Origin: SIG454 sp045578465
GTDB lineage: Bacteria; Bacillota; Clostridia; Monoglobales; Monoglobaceae
NCBI GenBank assembly: GCA_045578465.1
Contig: JAZNKJ010000039.1
Location: 1-64,000 of the forward strand
DNA: 64,000 nt
Reading direction: 5' to 3'
Shown: in pieces, positions 32,847-41,125 of the stretch
Layout of the letters: every line of letters begins with the position of its first letter
How positions within the stretch are numbered: the stretch's first letter is position 1
The notes under the pieces: model-generated
Database searches by the model: none
What the model was told of the DNA's origin: nothing
The model's input: the letters and a program-made list of their open reading frames with translations, nothing else
Program-made: the position numbers and the translations under genes

Positions 32847-33933
32847 CTGTCATTTCCCCCTTTTCGTTAATTCTTATAATCTCTTTATATTTAAGGTTTT
32901 TCGGTAAAACTTTTTGCGCCATAACGCTTTTTCCCTCTTTGGTAAGAGCATCAACCGCCTTATCAAGAACAGATAAGGAAATACCCTCTTCATATAAGAG
33001 AATGGCGTCAATATCGAAATCCTTGCTGTTTTCGTTAAATCTTTCCAGCATATCAAGGTACACCGCAAAACCGATTGCCTTTTTGTTTCTCTTCATTTTC
33101 TTCATAAGGAAGTCATACTGACCCCCTGAGAGTATTCCGCTTGGAATTCCGTTTATAAAGCCTTTGAAAACGAAACCGTTATAATAGTTCATATCGTTTA
33201 AAACTGAAAAATCAATTCTGATTTTATCCTTAAAGCCCTTTTCGGAAAGTGCGGAAACAACCGAAATAAGTTCGGTGGCTGCCTCAGGCTTTTCGCTCCC
33301 GAAAATTTCATCAAGAACTTTGGTGACTTTATCAAGGCTTCCGTAAGTTAAAACGAGCTTTTTAAGGTTTTCCCCTGCATCTCCGCAGATTTCGGTAATT
33401 CCTGATGCGTTTTTCTCTCCGATGCACTTTAAAAGAGCACTTCTTTCGGAAGAAGAAATGTCAAGGTCGTCCATAACGGCAGAGATTATTCCAAGGTGGG
33501 AAATGTCCAGCGCAAAATCAGGGGAGATACATTCAAGGCTCTTTGCCGCAAGGGATAAAACCTCTAAAATACAATAGCTGTCAACCTCGCCGATACATTC
33601 AAGGCCAACCTGCATAATTTCTTTAAAGGAATAAGAGCCTTTTGAAACTCTGTAAACATTTTCGTTGTAATAAACCTTTTGAAGAGAGGAAGAGTCATCC
33701 CCGTTTTTGATAATGGAAAGAGTTACATCAGGTTTGAGTGCCATAAGCTTTCCTGTTGTGTCTGTAAATGTTATTATGTTATCCGAAACTAAAAAGTCTT
33801 TGTTGCGGACATAAAGGTCATACTCCTCAAACTTGCTCATCTTGAACTGGGAGTATCCGTATTTCTCATAAAGAGAGCGCAGAGTGAAAATCGCTTTCTC
33901 GTCGTTTTTCAAAATCAAAGCATCTGTATTCAT
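32830..33933 (-). CDS. hisZ: ATP phosphoribosyltransferase regulatory subunit
   Basis: HisZ is a catalytically inactive histidyl-tRNA synthetase-like protein that binds short HisG and confers histidine feedback inhibition. The 367 residues keep the class II synthetase-like core with the motif 2-like region 'YYNENVYRVSKGS' but lack the normal HisRS anticodon domain. FKEIMQVGLECIG and SGGQYD are recognisable. It begins one base after the stop of the TrpR-like regulator and overlaps hisG by 17 bases. A true HisRS is excluded by the missing anticodon-binding domain and the context. Confidence 0.93.
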   Translation of the reverse strand: MNTDALILKNDEKAIFTLRSLYEKYGYSQFKMSKFEEYDLYVRNKDFLVSDNIITFTDTTGKLMALKPDVTLSIIKNGDDSSSLQKVYYNENVYRVSKGSYSFKEIMQVGLECIGEVDSYCILEVLSLAAKSLECISPDFALDISHLGIISAVMDDLDISSSERSALLKCIGEKNASGITEICGDAGENLKKLVLTYGSLDKVTKVLDEIFGSEKPEAATELISVVSALSEKGFKDKIRIDFSVLNDMNYYNGFVFKGFINGIPSGILSGGQYDFLMKKMKRNKKAIGFAVYLDMLERFNENSKDFDIDAILLYEEGISLSVLDKAVDALTKEGKSVMAQKVLPKNLKYKEIIRINEKGEMTVENNA

Positions 33934-34227
33934 TTATTTTCCCTCCCCCGTAAGATTGTCAAGGACGGTTTTATATCCGCCCGGTCCGTAATTTAAGCAT
34001 TTATTAACACGGCTTATTGTGGCTGTGCTTGCCCCTGTCGCTTTGGAAATCTCCTGATAGCTCTTCTTGTCATTAAGCATAATGGCAACTTCAAGACGCT
34101 GGGAAACATCCATAAGCTCTTTGATGGTGCAGACATCTTCAAAAAAGCTGTAACATTCATCTATATTTTTAAGGCTGAGAATTGCCTCAAAGAATTTGTC
34201 CGTGGCCGGATTTTTAAGCTTTGTCAT
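33934..34227 (-). CDS. TrpR/YerC-family transcriptional regulator, probable his repressor
   Basis: The 97-residue protein is a TrpR-superfamily helix-turn-helix protein of the YerC/YecD type. Helices run through 'LDVSQR-like' DVSQRLEVAIML, and the HTH contains YQEISKATGASTATISRVN, ending NYGPGGY. Proteins of this type at the head of Bacillota his operons have been proposed as histidine-responsive repressors, and being the first gene after the promoter supports autoregulation of this operon (inference). AAGGAG precedes the ATG. hisZ begins right after its stop. No clear operator palindrome could be picked out in the promoter. Confidence 0.85.
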   Translation of the reverse strand: MTKLKNPATDKFFEAILSLKNIDECYSFFEDVCTIKELMDVSQRLEVAIMLNDKKSYQEISKATGASTATISRVNKCLNYGPGGYKTVLDNLTGEGK

Positions 34228-34262
34228 AAAAATAATCTCCTTTTTTAAGAAAATACTTTATC

Positions 34263-34291
34263 ATTTTAGCATAGTAAAGCGATGAAGTCAA
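34263..34291 (-). promoter_or_regulatory. Promoter of the histidine operon
   Basis: On the - strand TTGACT (34286-34291) and TAAAAT (34263-34268) are 17 bases apart. The leader to the regulator ATG is about 30 bases long, too short for a T-box or an attenuator, so control by a DNA-binding repressor is more likely. Confidence 0.85.
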
Positions 34292-34301
34292 TAGTTTTTA
34301 A

Positions 34302-34331
34302 TAAAAAAACCGCAACTTTTTGCGGTTTTTT
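34302..34331 (-). terminator. Terminator of feoAB
   Basis: A 12-bp stem (34304-34315 with 34320-34331) with loop CTTT on the + strand. On the - strand a U tract follows. It separates feoB from the his promoter. Confidence 0.9.
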
Positions 34332-34333
34332 AT

Positions 34334-36412
34334 TTATATAAAGAGATTTCCTATTAAATTTATTAAAATACATAAAGCCATTCCCAAAATAGTGGGGAGG
34401 AAAATGGCGAGAGCCGTCCATTTTAGACTTTTCGTTTCTTTATATATGGTAAGACAGGTGGTTGAACAAGGGAAGTGTGCCAGAGAGAAAACTACTGTGC
34501 AAATTGCCGTAATGGGTGTCCAGCCGTTTGAGATGAGCAAATCCTTTAAGAAAACAAGGTCGGTTATCTCCGTTAGAACTCCTCCCGACATATACGCCAT
34601 AATGGCGATTGGCATAACAATCTCATTGGCAGGAAAGCCTAAGATAAAGGCGAGAAGCAAACATCCGTCAAGGCCCATAAGACGCCCTAAGGGGTCTAAA
34701 AATGAGGAGAAGTGGAAAAGAAGTGTCTCTCCTCCGATTTCAAAGTTTGCCATAAGGAAGATTAAAAGTCCCGCAGGCGCTGCAACGGCGGCGGCACGGC
34801 CTAAAACGAAAAGAGTTCGGTCAAAGAGGGAGCGGATTAAGGTTTTCATTATAAGAGGCTTTCGGTAGGGTGGAAGCTCCATACAGAAAACCGAGGGAGT
34901 TCCCCTGAGTAAAGTCTTTGACAAAAGCCAGGATAAGAAGAAAGTAAGGGCAATTCCAAGAGCAATGACCGCAGTTAAGGTAAGAGCAGAGAAAACCGAG
35001 GAAAAGCCACTGAAGAAACTTCCTGCAAAAAATATGGTCATAACCGTAATTATTGTTGGGAACCGCCCGTTGCAAGGAATGAGGGCGTTGGTTAAAATTG
35101 CGATAAGCCTCTCTCTTGGAGAGTCGATAATTCTGCACCCCACAACCCCTGCCGCATTACACCCAAGACCCATACACATAGTCAGGGCCTGCTTTCCGCA
35201 GGTTTTGCATTTTTTAAATATGTGGTCAAGGTTAAAGGCAACCCTCGGGAGAAAACCAAGGTCTTCCAAGAGGGTAAAAAGAGGGAAGAAGATTGCCATC
35301 GGAGGAAGCATAACCGACACAACCCAAGCTAAGCAACGATAAACCCCTAAAACAAGCATATCAGAAATTATTTTCGGGGTGTTTATGAGGTTTAGAAGCT
35401 TTATAAGGTCATCCTCAAAACCCAGAAGAAAGGAAGAAAGGAGAGAAGAGGGGTAGTTGGCCCCCGTTACAGTGAGCCAGAAAATAAAGGCAAGAAGAAG
35501 GAGCATAATGGGGTATCCCAAAAACTTATTGGTAAGGATTTTGTCAATTTTTCGGTCAACCCCCCGATAGTCAGGATTTTCAAATGAAACCGAATCAAGA
35601 CATATTTCTTCCGAGCGAAGAACGATGGAAGATGCCAGAATATCAGAGATTTTTGACTTGTCAATATTCTCTTTTCCCAGATAAGAAAGGGCATTATTTA
35701 ACGCATTTTCTTCATTTTCATCCTGAGGAAAAGAATCCCCCTCTAAAAGAGAAAGAGCTAAGGAACGGGGAATATTGTCTTTTTCAAAAAACGAAAGAGC
35801 AGATTCGATTTTTTCGGGATAGGTCATTTTATAAGGGGAGGGGTTGCCACTTCTGGAAACCTTTGAAACGGCGTTCATTAAAGAGGAAAAACCTTTTTTG
35901 TTTTTGGCGCAAACTCCAACGACGGGGATGCCCAGCCTTTTGGAAATTCTACCCAGGTTTATGGAAATTCCCTTGCGCTTTGCCTCATCCATCAAATTGA
36001 CACAAAGGACAACCCTGTCGGTTATTTCCAAGGTCTGAATAACTAAATTAAGATTTCTTTCAAGGCAGGTACCGTCACAGACCACAACTATTGCGTCGAA
36101 GGAATTGCTTTTTATAAAGTCGCGGGCAATTTCTTCTTCTTTTGAGCGTGCTTTAAGGGAATATGTCCCGGGGATGTCAACTAAAATGTAATTTGTTTCT
36201 TTATAAAGATAGGTGCCCTGGGCGGTTTCAACGGTTTTTCCTGCCCAGTTTCCCGTGTGCTGATGAAGTCCTGTCAGGGCATTAAAAACCGTGCTTTTGC
36301 CCACATTCGGGTTCCCTGCCAATGCGATTATTTTATCAGAGGGAGAGGATTTTAAAATTTCCAGCTCTCCCGAGAGCGTATGAAGTCCCGTAGATGCCAT
36401 TGTCAGTCCCAT
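34334..36412 (-). CDS. feoB: Ferrous iron transporter FeoB
   Basis: FeoB imports Fe(II) across the cytoplasmic membrane under GTPase control. The 692 residues start with a G domain: G1 GNPNVGKS (33-40), the G2 region near TGNWAGKTVE, G3 DIPGTYSL and G4 NLMDEAKRK. A helical GDI-like domain follows, then a C-terminal membrane part with two Gate regions and about eight or more hydrophobic segments. Length is somewhat short of E. coli FeoB but normal for Bacillota. The start overlaps feoA by 10 bases; GGAGG lies only 4 bases before this ATG, so the ATG four codons later is an alternative. Confidence 0.96.
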   Translation of the reverse strand: MGLTMASTGLHTLSGELEILKSSPSDKIIALAGNPNVGKSTVFNALTGLHQHTGNWAGKTVETAQGTYLYKETNYILVDIPGTYSLKARSKEEEIARDFIKSNSFDAIVVVCDGTCLERNLNLVIQTLEITDRVVLCVNLMDEAKRKGISINLGRISKRLGIPVVGVCAKNKKGFSSLMNAVSKVSRSGNPSPYKMTYPEKIESALSFFEKDNIPRSLALSLLEGDSFPQDENEENALNNALSYLGKENIDKSKISDILASSIVLRSEEICLDSVSFENPDYRGVDRKIDKILTNKFLGYPIMLLLLAFIFWLTVTGANYPSSLLSSFLLGFEDDLIKLLNLINTPKIISDMLVLGVYRCLAWVVSVMLPPMAIFFPLFTLLEDLGFLPRVAFNLDHIFKKCKTCGKQALTMCMGLGCNAAGVVGCRIIDSPRERLIAILTNALIPCNGRFPTIITVMTIFFAGSFFSGFSSVFSALTLTAVIALGIALTFFLSWLLSKTLLRGTPSVFCMELPPYRKPLIMKTLIRSLFDRTLFVLGRAAAVAAPAGLLIFLMANFEIGGETLLFHFSSFLDPLGRLMGLDGCLLLAFILGFPANEIVMPIAIMAYMSGGVLTEITDLVFLKDLLISNGWTPITAICTVVFSLAHFPCSTTCLTIYKETKSLKWTALAIFLPTILGMALCILINLIGNLFI

Positions 36413-36654
36413 AAGCCCTCCTTGGTATTAACAAGAATTTTTGCGGTGTCCTCTTTCCTAAGGGCAATGACTGCACCCCTGATTAAATAGGCAAGAGGGT
36501 CTCCCGAAGGACTTTTTAAGACACAGGAAATCTTTGTCCCTTCAATTAAGCCTATGTCTAAAAGTCGCCTTTTTATGTTCTCTTCTGCACAAAGTGATTT
36601 TATAACCCCGCTTTCTCCAATGCGAAGAGATGAAATTGGAATGATATCTGTCAT
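36403..36654 (-). CDS. feoA: Ferrous iron transport protein FeoA
   Basis: FeoA is a small SH3-like cytoplasmic protein needed for FeoB-dependent iron uptake. The 83 residues have the family pattern LRIGESGVIKSL, RRLLDIGLIEGT and DPLAYLIRGAVIALRKEDTAKI. AAGGAGT lies before the ATG. It is the first gene of the feoAB pair and overlaps feoB by 10 bases. Confidence 0.95.
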   Translation of the reverse strand: MTDIIPISSLRIGESGVIKSLCAEENIKRRLLDIGLIEGTKISCVLKSPSGDPLAYLIRGAVIALRKEDTAKILVNTKEGLWD

Positions 36655-36689
36655 AATATTTAACTCCTTAAAACATACTTTCTGTTGTT

Positions 36690-36720
36690 ATTATATGACA
36701 AATTTTGCATAAGGGTTCAA
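36690..36720 (-). promoter_or_regulatory. Possible feoAB promoter
   Basis: On the - strand a perfect TATAAT (36690-36695) stands about 35 bases before the feoA ATG, with TTGAAC (36715-36720) at a long 19-base spacing. No convincing Fur or DtxR-type palindrome was seen. Confidence 0.45.
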
Positions 36721-36721
36721 A

Positions 36722-36758
36722 AAAGAAAAGCCCTGAAACGCTTTTGTTTCAAGGCTTT
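36722..36758 (-). terminator. Terminator after spoVAE
   Basis: A 13-bp stem (36727-36739 with 36746-36758, one G-U pair in the - strand RNA) is followed on the - strand by a long T-rich tract. It ends the truncated spoVAD-spoVAE unit. Confidence 0.85.
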
Positions 36759-36761
36759 ATT

Positions 36762-37115
36762 TTATTTCCCTTTTGGTTTAAATATAAGGGCCATTATAAG
36801 ACCGAAAGTTGCGGCGGCAGAGATTCCTCCTGCGGTGGCGGTTATTCCCCCTGTGAAAATTCCTAAAAATCCGTTTTTTTGGACTTCTTTTATAACCCCT
36901 TTTGCAAGACTGTTTCCAAACCCGATAATGGGGACTGTTGCCCCTGCTCCGCCGACTTTTTCTATATATTGATATATGCCAAGTCCCCCTAAGATTGCTC
37001 CTGCAACAACATAAATAACCAGAATTCGTGCAGGAGTAAGCCTGGTTTTGTCAATTAAAATCTGAGCGATTGCGCAAAGAGTTCCGCCCACTAAAAAAGC
37101 GCCTAGGTATGCCAT
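36762..37115 (-). CDS. spoVAE: Stage V sporulation protein AE
   Basis: A 117-residue membrane protein of the SpoVAE family with about three hydrophobic segments. Typical stretches are FLVGGTLCAIAQILIDKT, LTPARILV, and the conserved 'FGNSLAKGV' region near residue 65-75. The SpoVA complex moves dipicolinic acid into the forespore and out during germination. It follows the spoVAD remnant by 10 bases with AGGAGG before the ATG, as in an intact spoVAC-AD-AE unit. spoVAC is not in the window. Expression would require the spoVA promoter, which lies beyond the break in spoVAD. Confidence 0.93.
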   Translation of the reverse strand: MAYLGAFLVGGTLCAIAQILIDKTRLTPARILVIYVVAGAILGGLGIYQYIEKVGGAGATVPIIGFGNSLAKGVIKEVQKNGFLGIFTGGITATAGGISAAATFGLIMALIFKPKGK

Positions 37116-37125
37116 ATTTCCTCCT

Positions 37126-37530
37126 TTATCTGTGGTTGCTTATTGAAATGGCATGGGCAATTGCAGGAATGCTCTCCCCTTGCAGAGTTGAGGTGGGACT
37201 AAGAAGCGCCCCCGTTGCCATAAACAAAACATTGTTAAGTTTTTCTTCTTTCATTAAGGTCAGGATAAATCCCGTAAGAGTAACGGCTCCGCAGCCGCAA
37301 CCGCTTCCCCCTGCGTGGGTATCCTGACGGTTGCCGTTAAAAATAAGACATCCGCAGTCGTTATAGTTATCTTTTATATCAAAACCGCTGTGCGTCATTA
37401 AATCTATCATAATCTCTTTCCCCAAAAGACCTAAATCTCCCGTTAAAATAAGGTCATAATCTGAGGGCTTTTTCCCTGTATCCTCAAAATGCGCTTTTAG
37501 GGTTTCCGCTGCAGCAGGGGAAAATGTCAA
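37126..37530 (-). pseudogene. spoVAD: spoVAD, 3' part only (gene interrupted)
   Basis: This fragment encodes the last ~135 residues of SpoVAD, a thiolase-fold protein of about 335-340 residues that binds dipicolinic acid. Recognisable family stretches are SPAAAETLKAHFEDTG, DLILTGDLGLLG, DTHAGGSGCGCGA and ATGALLSPTSTLQGESIPA. The N-terminal 60 percent is missing. The apparent start is a TTG in the middle of the domain without a sensible ribosome binding site. The in-frame sequence upstream is open only to a stop at 37567-37569 and reads as non-homologous AT-rich sequence. A large serine recombinase gene lies 117 bases upstream of the break, indicating insertion of a mobile element. If the element excises in sporulating cells, the gene could be restored. 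Confidence 0.88.
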
Positions 37531-37647
37531 GGGTGCACCATAAAATTTTTTAATTTTGTTTATTTTCTATAAATTCAAACACATTTTCAGGTGAAAAATC
37601 ACAAAGTAAGACTCCTGCATTTTATTATACCTGCAGGAGCCTTCTGT
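37531..37647. other. Candidate attachment-site junction
   Basis: spoVAD homology stops at or just beyond 37530-37540, and the recombinase gene stop is at 37648-37650. Large serine recombinase genes usually lie beside one attachment site, so the chromosome-element junction should be in this stretch, close to 37530. The exact crossover bases cannot be fixed without the empty site or the other end. Confidence 0.55.
37608..37643 (-). terminator. Probable terminator of the recombinase gene
   Basis: CTCCTGCA (37612-37619) and TGCAGGAG (37632-37639) form an 8-bp stem extended by three pairs past a mismatch. On the - strand a T-rich stretch follows. The loop is 12 bases. Confidence 0.5.
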
Positions 37648-39330
37648 TTATGCGGTCTTAATAATTCCCTTATTCATTTCAATGTATTCTATAGCTTCTT
37701 TATAGGCATCGTTAAACTTGAATTTTACAGTAATGTTGCCGCCTTCGTGTATTAAAATCTCATCAACTAACTCAAGCAGTAGATTTCGGGTTAAAGCTTT
37801 TATTTTGCCATGAGTCTTAAAATGAGCGATAAACTCATTCTCATCATTTACCCCTTCTTCATAACTCCTTGCTGTTTCGGTGAGATGTTCTATCATTTTA
37901 TCAAGAGTTTCTATTTTTTCTGAAATACCTTGTTTTAACACTAAATATTCTTCTTGAGTAATGATGCCATTTTTCCAGTCAGGATATAAATCAACCATCA
38001 TTCGTTTACACTTTTCTCTTTCGGCAGTTTGTGTTTCAATTGCCTTTTTAAGATGCTTAGATTCCTTTTTTCTTTCACCACTTGAATTTATTCTTTTCAG
38101 AATATCATCCATTTCAATTGACACATCAACCATGTTCTGAATAACAACTAACACCGCTTCTTCCAGCTTATCAATCCTTATTGTATGATTACCGCAAGCG
38201 CTTTTCTTCATCTTTCTTGCAGTAGAACAACGATAATAATGATATGTTGCATATGAATGGACATTTGTTTTCTTGTTCATCGTTCTATGACAATCAGCGC
38301 AACGAACAAAACCGGAAAATAAATCCACCTCTTTTTTTTGCGGTGCTACTCGTATGTTTTTGTTAAAAAGAGATTGTGCTTTTTCAAAAATCTCTTTGCT
38401 CACAATAGCCTCGTGGGTATTTTCAACAACAATCCAATCCTCCTTAGGAATCGGTCGGCATTGTTTAATCTTGTAACTCATTGTTGTGTTTTTACCTTGC
38501 ACCATATTGCCGATATACATTTCGTTTCGGAGTATTCTTCTTACAGAACTGTCCGGCCACAATCCATCATTGCTTTTGCCAACAGGATGTCTGTAATTGA
38601 AACCTTTAAGTTTTTTATACATTGAAGGGTTAGGAATTCCTTCTTCATTTAGTTCCTTTGCAATGCCGATTATACTTTTCCCTGCAACAAATCGCTCGAA
38701 TATTGAACGGATAACAGGGGCAACTTCTTCATCAACAATAAGCTTATGATGGTCATTAGGATCTTTTAGATATCCGTATGTTGGAAAAGAACCTATAAAT
38801 TTGCCTTGTGCACGATTTACATTCAGCGTTCCTCTGACATTTACCGAAGTTGTTGCGGCAACGCTTTCGTTGATAACATTAGTAACACCCACAGAAATAC
38901 ACTGTGTTGCGGCGTTCATATTGTTTGATGCGGTATCAACGCCGTTGTTAAGTGCTATAAAACGAACTCTGAGCCTTACAAACACGTTGTCAAGGTAATT
39001 GCCGCTATCGGTATAGTTTCTTCCGAATCTTGATAAGTCCTTTACTATAACACAGTTTACATTGCCGGAATAAATATCTTCCATCATACGCGAGAAATCA
39101 GGTCTGTCAAAGTTTGTACCCGACCAACCATCATCTACATAGATGTCATACAGTTCAATGTCAGGGTGAAGCTTTAAGAATTCTTTTAATATTTCTCTCT
39201 GCGATGTTACAGAGTTACTTTCTCCTTTATCACCATCTTCTTTTGAAAGTCTTATATAAAGAGCAGCTCTCCACTGTATTTTAAATACAGGAGGCTGCTC
39301 TAAGTACATCGCATATTTTGTATTCATCAT
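37648..39330 (-). CDS. Large serine recombinase (TnpX-like site-specific integrase)
   Basis: This 560-residue protein catalyses integration and excision of mobile DNA between short attachment sites. The N-terminal resolvase domain has YIRLSKEDGD with the catalytic Ser29, a DDGWSGTNFDRPDF stretch and VIVKDLSRFGRNY. The recombinase domain (about 180-300) follows, then a zinc ribbon with CADCH near 345 and a second Cys pair around 380, and a C-terminal coiled coil (about 410-490). This is the architecture of TnpX/Tn4451-type and phage-type large serine recombinases. GGAGGT precedes the first of two ATGs. It points toward the break in spoVAD. Confidence 0.95.
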   Translation of the reverse strand: MMNTKYAMYLEQPPVFKIQWRAALYIRLSKEDGDKGESNSVTSQREILKEFLKLHPDIELYDIYVDDGWSGTNFDRPDFSRMMEDIYSGNVNCVIVKDLSRFGRNYTDSGNYLDNVFVRLRVRFIALNNGVDTASNNMNAATQCISVGVTNVINESVAATTSVNVRGTLNVNRAQGKFIGSFPTYGYLKDPNDHHKLIVDEEVAPVIRSIFERFVAGKSIIGIAKELNEEGIPNPSMYKKLKGFNYRHPVGKSNDGLWPDSSVRRILRNEMYIGNMVQGKNTTMSYKIKQCRPIPKEDWIVVENTHEAIVSKEIFEKAQSLFNKNIRVAPQKKEVDLFSGFVRCADCHRTMNKKTNVHSYATYHYYRCSTARKMKKSACGNHTIRIDKLEEAVLVVIQNMVDVSIEMDDILKRINSSGERKKESKHLKKAIETQTAEREKCKRMMVDLYPDWKNGIITQEEYLVLKQGISEKIETLDKMIEHLTETARSYEEGVNDENEFIAHFKTHGKIKALTRNLLLELVDEILIHEGGNITVKFKFNDAYKEAIEYIEMNKGIIKTA

Positions 39331-39437
39331 ATTGCGTACCTCCGTCTTTATTTTGACGGCGATATGCTAATCTCTACGATTAAAATTATATCATACCGCT
39401 GCCTAAACTTCAAGAGGAAATATTGTGAAATTTCCAC

Positions 39438-39644
39438 TTATGCACCGAAAGCTGCAGTTAGAGCGTCTGAAAAGTTTCTTTCACCGGTAAATTCGATTCG
39501 TACCAGTGTATCGCCAACTCTTACCATATACGGATTTTTCACATCCGTAATAAATTGTTTTAACCGCTCTGGTTGTGATTTTGTTTTATCTATCGCTAGA
39601 GCTTTTAAGTCTGCAAAATCTTCAATATTAAAAGTATTTATCAT
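39438..39644 (-). CDS. Small mobile-element protein, unknown function
   Basis: A 68-residue protein upstream of the recombinase on the same strand, with a very good ribosome binding site (AAAGGAG, 5-6 bases before the ATG). It has an N-terminal helix (FNIEDFADLKALAI) and a C-terminal NPYMVRVGDTLVRIEF stretch followed by an amphipathic helix. Small proteins with a 'RVGDTxVxV.F' strand are found beside TnpX-type recombinases in Clostridia (TnpW-like), and this may be one, but I cannot confirm it. It is not a recognisable excisionase. The 108-base gap to the recombinase gene contains the latter's ribosome binding site only. Confidence 0.6.
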   Translation of the reverse strand: MINTFNIEDFADLKALAIDKTKSQPERLKQFITDVKNPYMVRVGDTLVRIEFTGERNFSDALTAAFGA

Positions 39645-39779
39645 AGAAAGCTCCTTTCGATATATCTATTTATTTCCAAAAGCTTATAATTCTATTCTGA
39701 ATACATTATACCCAGAAAAATTCCAGAAACAACAAAACTACGAGAAAATTTTTTAAGCGTAAAAAGTCTTTATTATGTT

Positions 39780-39810
39780 TTGTTTCTTTTTTTGAACAAA
39801 GCGGTATAAT
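39780..39810 (+). promoter_or_regulatory. Possible promoter of the GIY-YIG-like gene
   Basis: A perfect TATAAT (39805-39810) lies 8 bases before AAAGGAGGT. The best -35 is TTGTTT (39780-39785) at 19 bases, which is weak. The 180-base gap upstream otherwise holds the divergent ribosome binding site of the small gene and AT-rich sequence. Confidence 0.45.
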
Positions 39811-39836
39811 ACATATGAAAGGAGGTGAAAAAACAC

Positions 39837-41033
39837 ATGGGTAAAAAATATAAAGAAATGCTTTTGTATAATATTTATGCGATAATTGAACCGGATACAG
39901 ATGCTGTTTATGTAGGAAAAACAACCATAAATAATCCGTATAGCAAACGCAAATATATTATAAACGGGGGAATAAGTTCTATTGATGGAGAATTTTCTGA
40001 AAATTGTAAATTTGTATTATTGGAAAGCGTATACGTTTCAAAAGAGGATGCTTTTAGACATATTCTGTCTTGGTATCGTTTCTTTGAGGATAATGGTTAT
40101 GATGTTCTTGTCAAAGATAAGGCTGCGCATATGCTTGAATTTCCTAAGGAAAGAACGGAAAAAATTTATAATGAAATCTGTTTACCGTATTCTGTCAAAG
40201 AAGTATTGGAAAGAAAAGTTTTGCCACTTAATGTAGCCGAAGAAACAGAAGACATTCAGACCGAACAACATCCTTTTACTCAATTAAATATAAGAGTAAG
40301 GGAAAATGTTGCAGAGTCATTTCGAGCTGTCAGCCGAAATTTCGGCCTTTCTCAAAATGATACATTAAAACTTTTACTGTTAGGAAAAGATGACGCCATG
40401 AAAACAAGCATTGCAGATGAAATTTGCATTCTGAAACAGAAAGCACGTAATTATAAAGAACTACTCGAGCAGCAAAGAAGACAGGACAGCGCAAAGATGA
40501 ATCGAGCATTAAAAAAGCACAAAGAAAAAATAAAAACTTTAGAAAGTTCAATCAATCTTTTAGTTAAATTTTTAGGGAATGTCCGTGCGGAACAAATCAA
40601 ACCACAATACATAAAAGAAGAGTATGGCAATAAACTTTTTCATTCCTACTCATATCCCGAGACATCGGGCTGTTGCTTGGCGAGACTGGAGGAAATAGTT
40701 AATGGCAAGTATCGCACATCAGAACGGGGAACAGTTACTTCAGCAAAATTTTTGTTGTTTAATACAATGGATGATAAAAAAATAAAACTGAGATTTTATG
40801 CACAAGGTGGTTTTATTGGCCGGAGCCCGATTTCATGTGCATATAAAGGTTCACTGTGGATTATCGGATATACCATATCTGATGACGGAGCGGCTAATAT
40901 AGTATCGGGAATACCTATAGATTACATCTATAAGGAATTACCAGAAGAAAACATACTTGAAGAAAAAATGAGCTATAGTTCCGTTGACGACTTGATTTCA
41001 GCCGCACAGAATATTAGAAAAAACATTTGGTAA
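39837..41033 (+). CDS. GIY-YIG-like N-terminal domain protein with ribbon-helix-helix-like region
   Basis: This 398-residue protein has an N-terminal segment with the two GIY-YIG strands (YNIYAII near residues 12-18 and VYVGKT at 24-29) and an Arg at about 38 in the place of the catalytic Arg. A Glu at the usual catalytic position is not evident, so nuclease activity is doubtful. Residues about 148-185 look like a ribbon-helix-helix unit (TQLNIRVRENVAESFRAVSR), followed by a coiled coil (about 190-245) and a C-terminal domain of unknown fold. I chose ATG 39837 because AAAGGAGGT ends 10 bases before it; a GTG at 39825 lies inside that site. A perfect-stem terminator follows. The role is unknown; location suggests an accessory gene of the mobile element. 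Confidence 0.65.
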   Translation: MGKKYKEMLLYNIYAIIEPDTDAVYVGKTTINNPYSKRKYIINGGISSIDGEFSENCKFVLLESVYVSKEDAFRHILSWYRFFEDNGYDVLVKDKAAHMLEFPKERTEKIYNEICLPYSVKEVLERKVLPLNVAEETEDIQTEQHPFTQLNIRVRENVAESFRAVSRNFGLSQNDTLKLLLLGKDDAMKTSIADEICILKQKARNYKELLEQQRRQDSAKMNRALKKHKEKIKTLESSINLLVKFLGNVRAEQIKPQYIKEEYGNKLFHSYSYPETSGCCLARLEEIVNGKYRTSERGTVTSAKFLLFNTMDDKKIKLRFYAQGGFIGRSPISCAYKGSLWIIGYTISDDGAANIVSGIPIDYIYKELPEENILEEKMSYSSVDDLISAAQNIRKNIW

Positions 41034-41035
41034 TA

Positions 41036-41077
41036 AAAAGATAGTCTTTGAGAATAAACTCAAAGACTATCTTTTTT
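41036..41077 (+). terminator. Terminator of the GIY-YIG-like gene
   Basis: A perfect 17-bp stem (41036-41052 with 41059-41075), loop AATAAA, ending in a T run just after the gene's stop codon. Confidence 0.92.
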
Positions 41078-41125
41078 TCAAAAAATTCTATACATATTTT
41101 TCTTCTTAGCAAGCATTGCCTCTAA

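Noticed and set aside
34228..34300. T-box or attenuator upstream of the his operon
   Set aside because: The leader is only about 30 bases and holds no stem-loop with a T-box sequence; the nearby hairpin belongs to feoB termination.
34320..34868. 182-codon open frame on the + strand opposite feoB
   Set aside because: It overlaps conserved feoB codons on the other strand, is very basic in composition and starts in the terminator.
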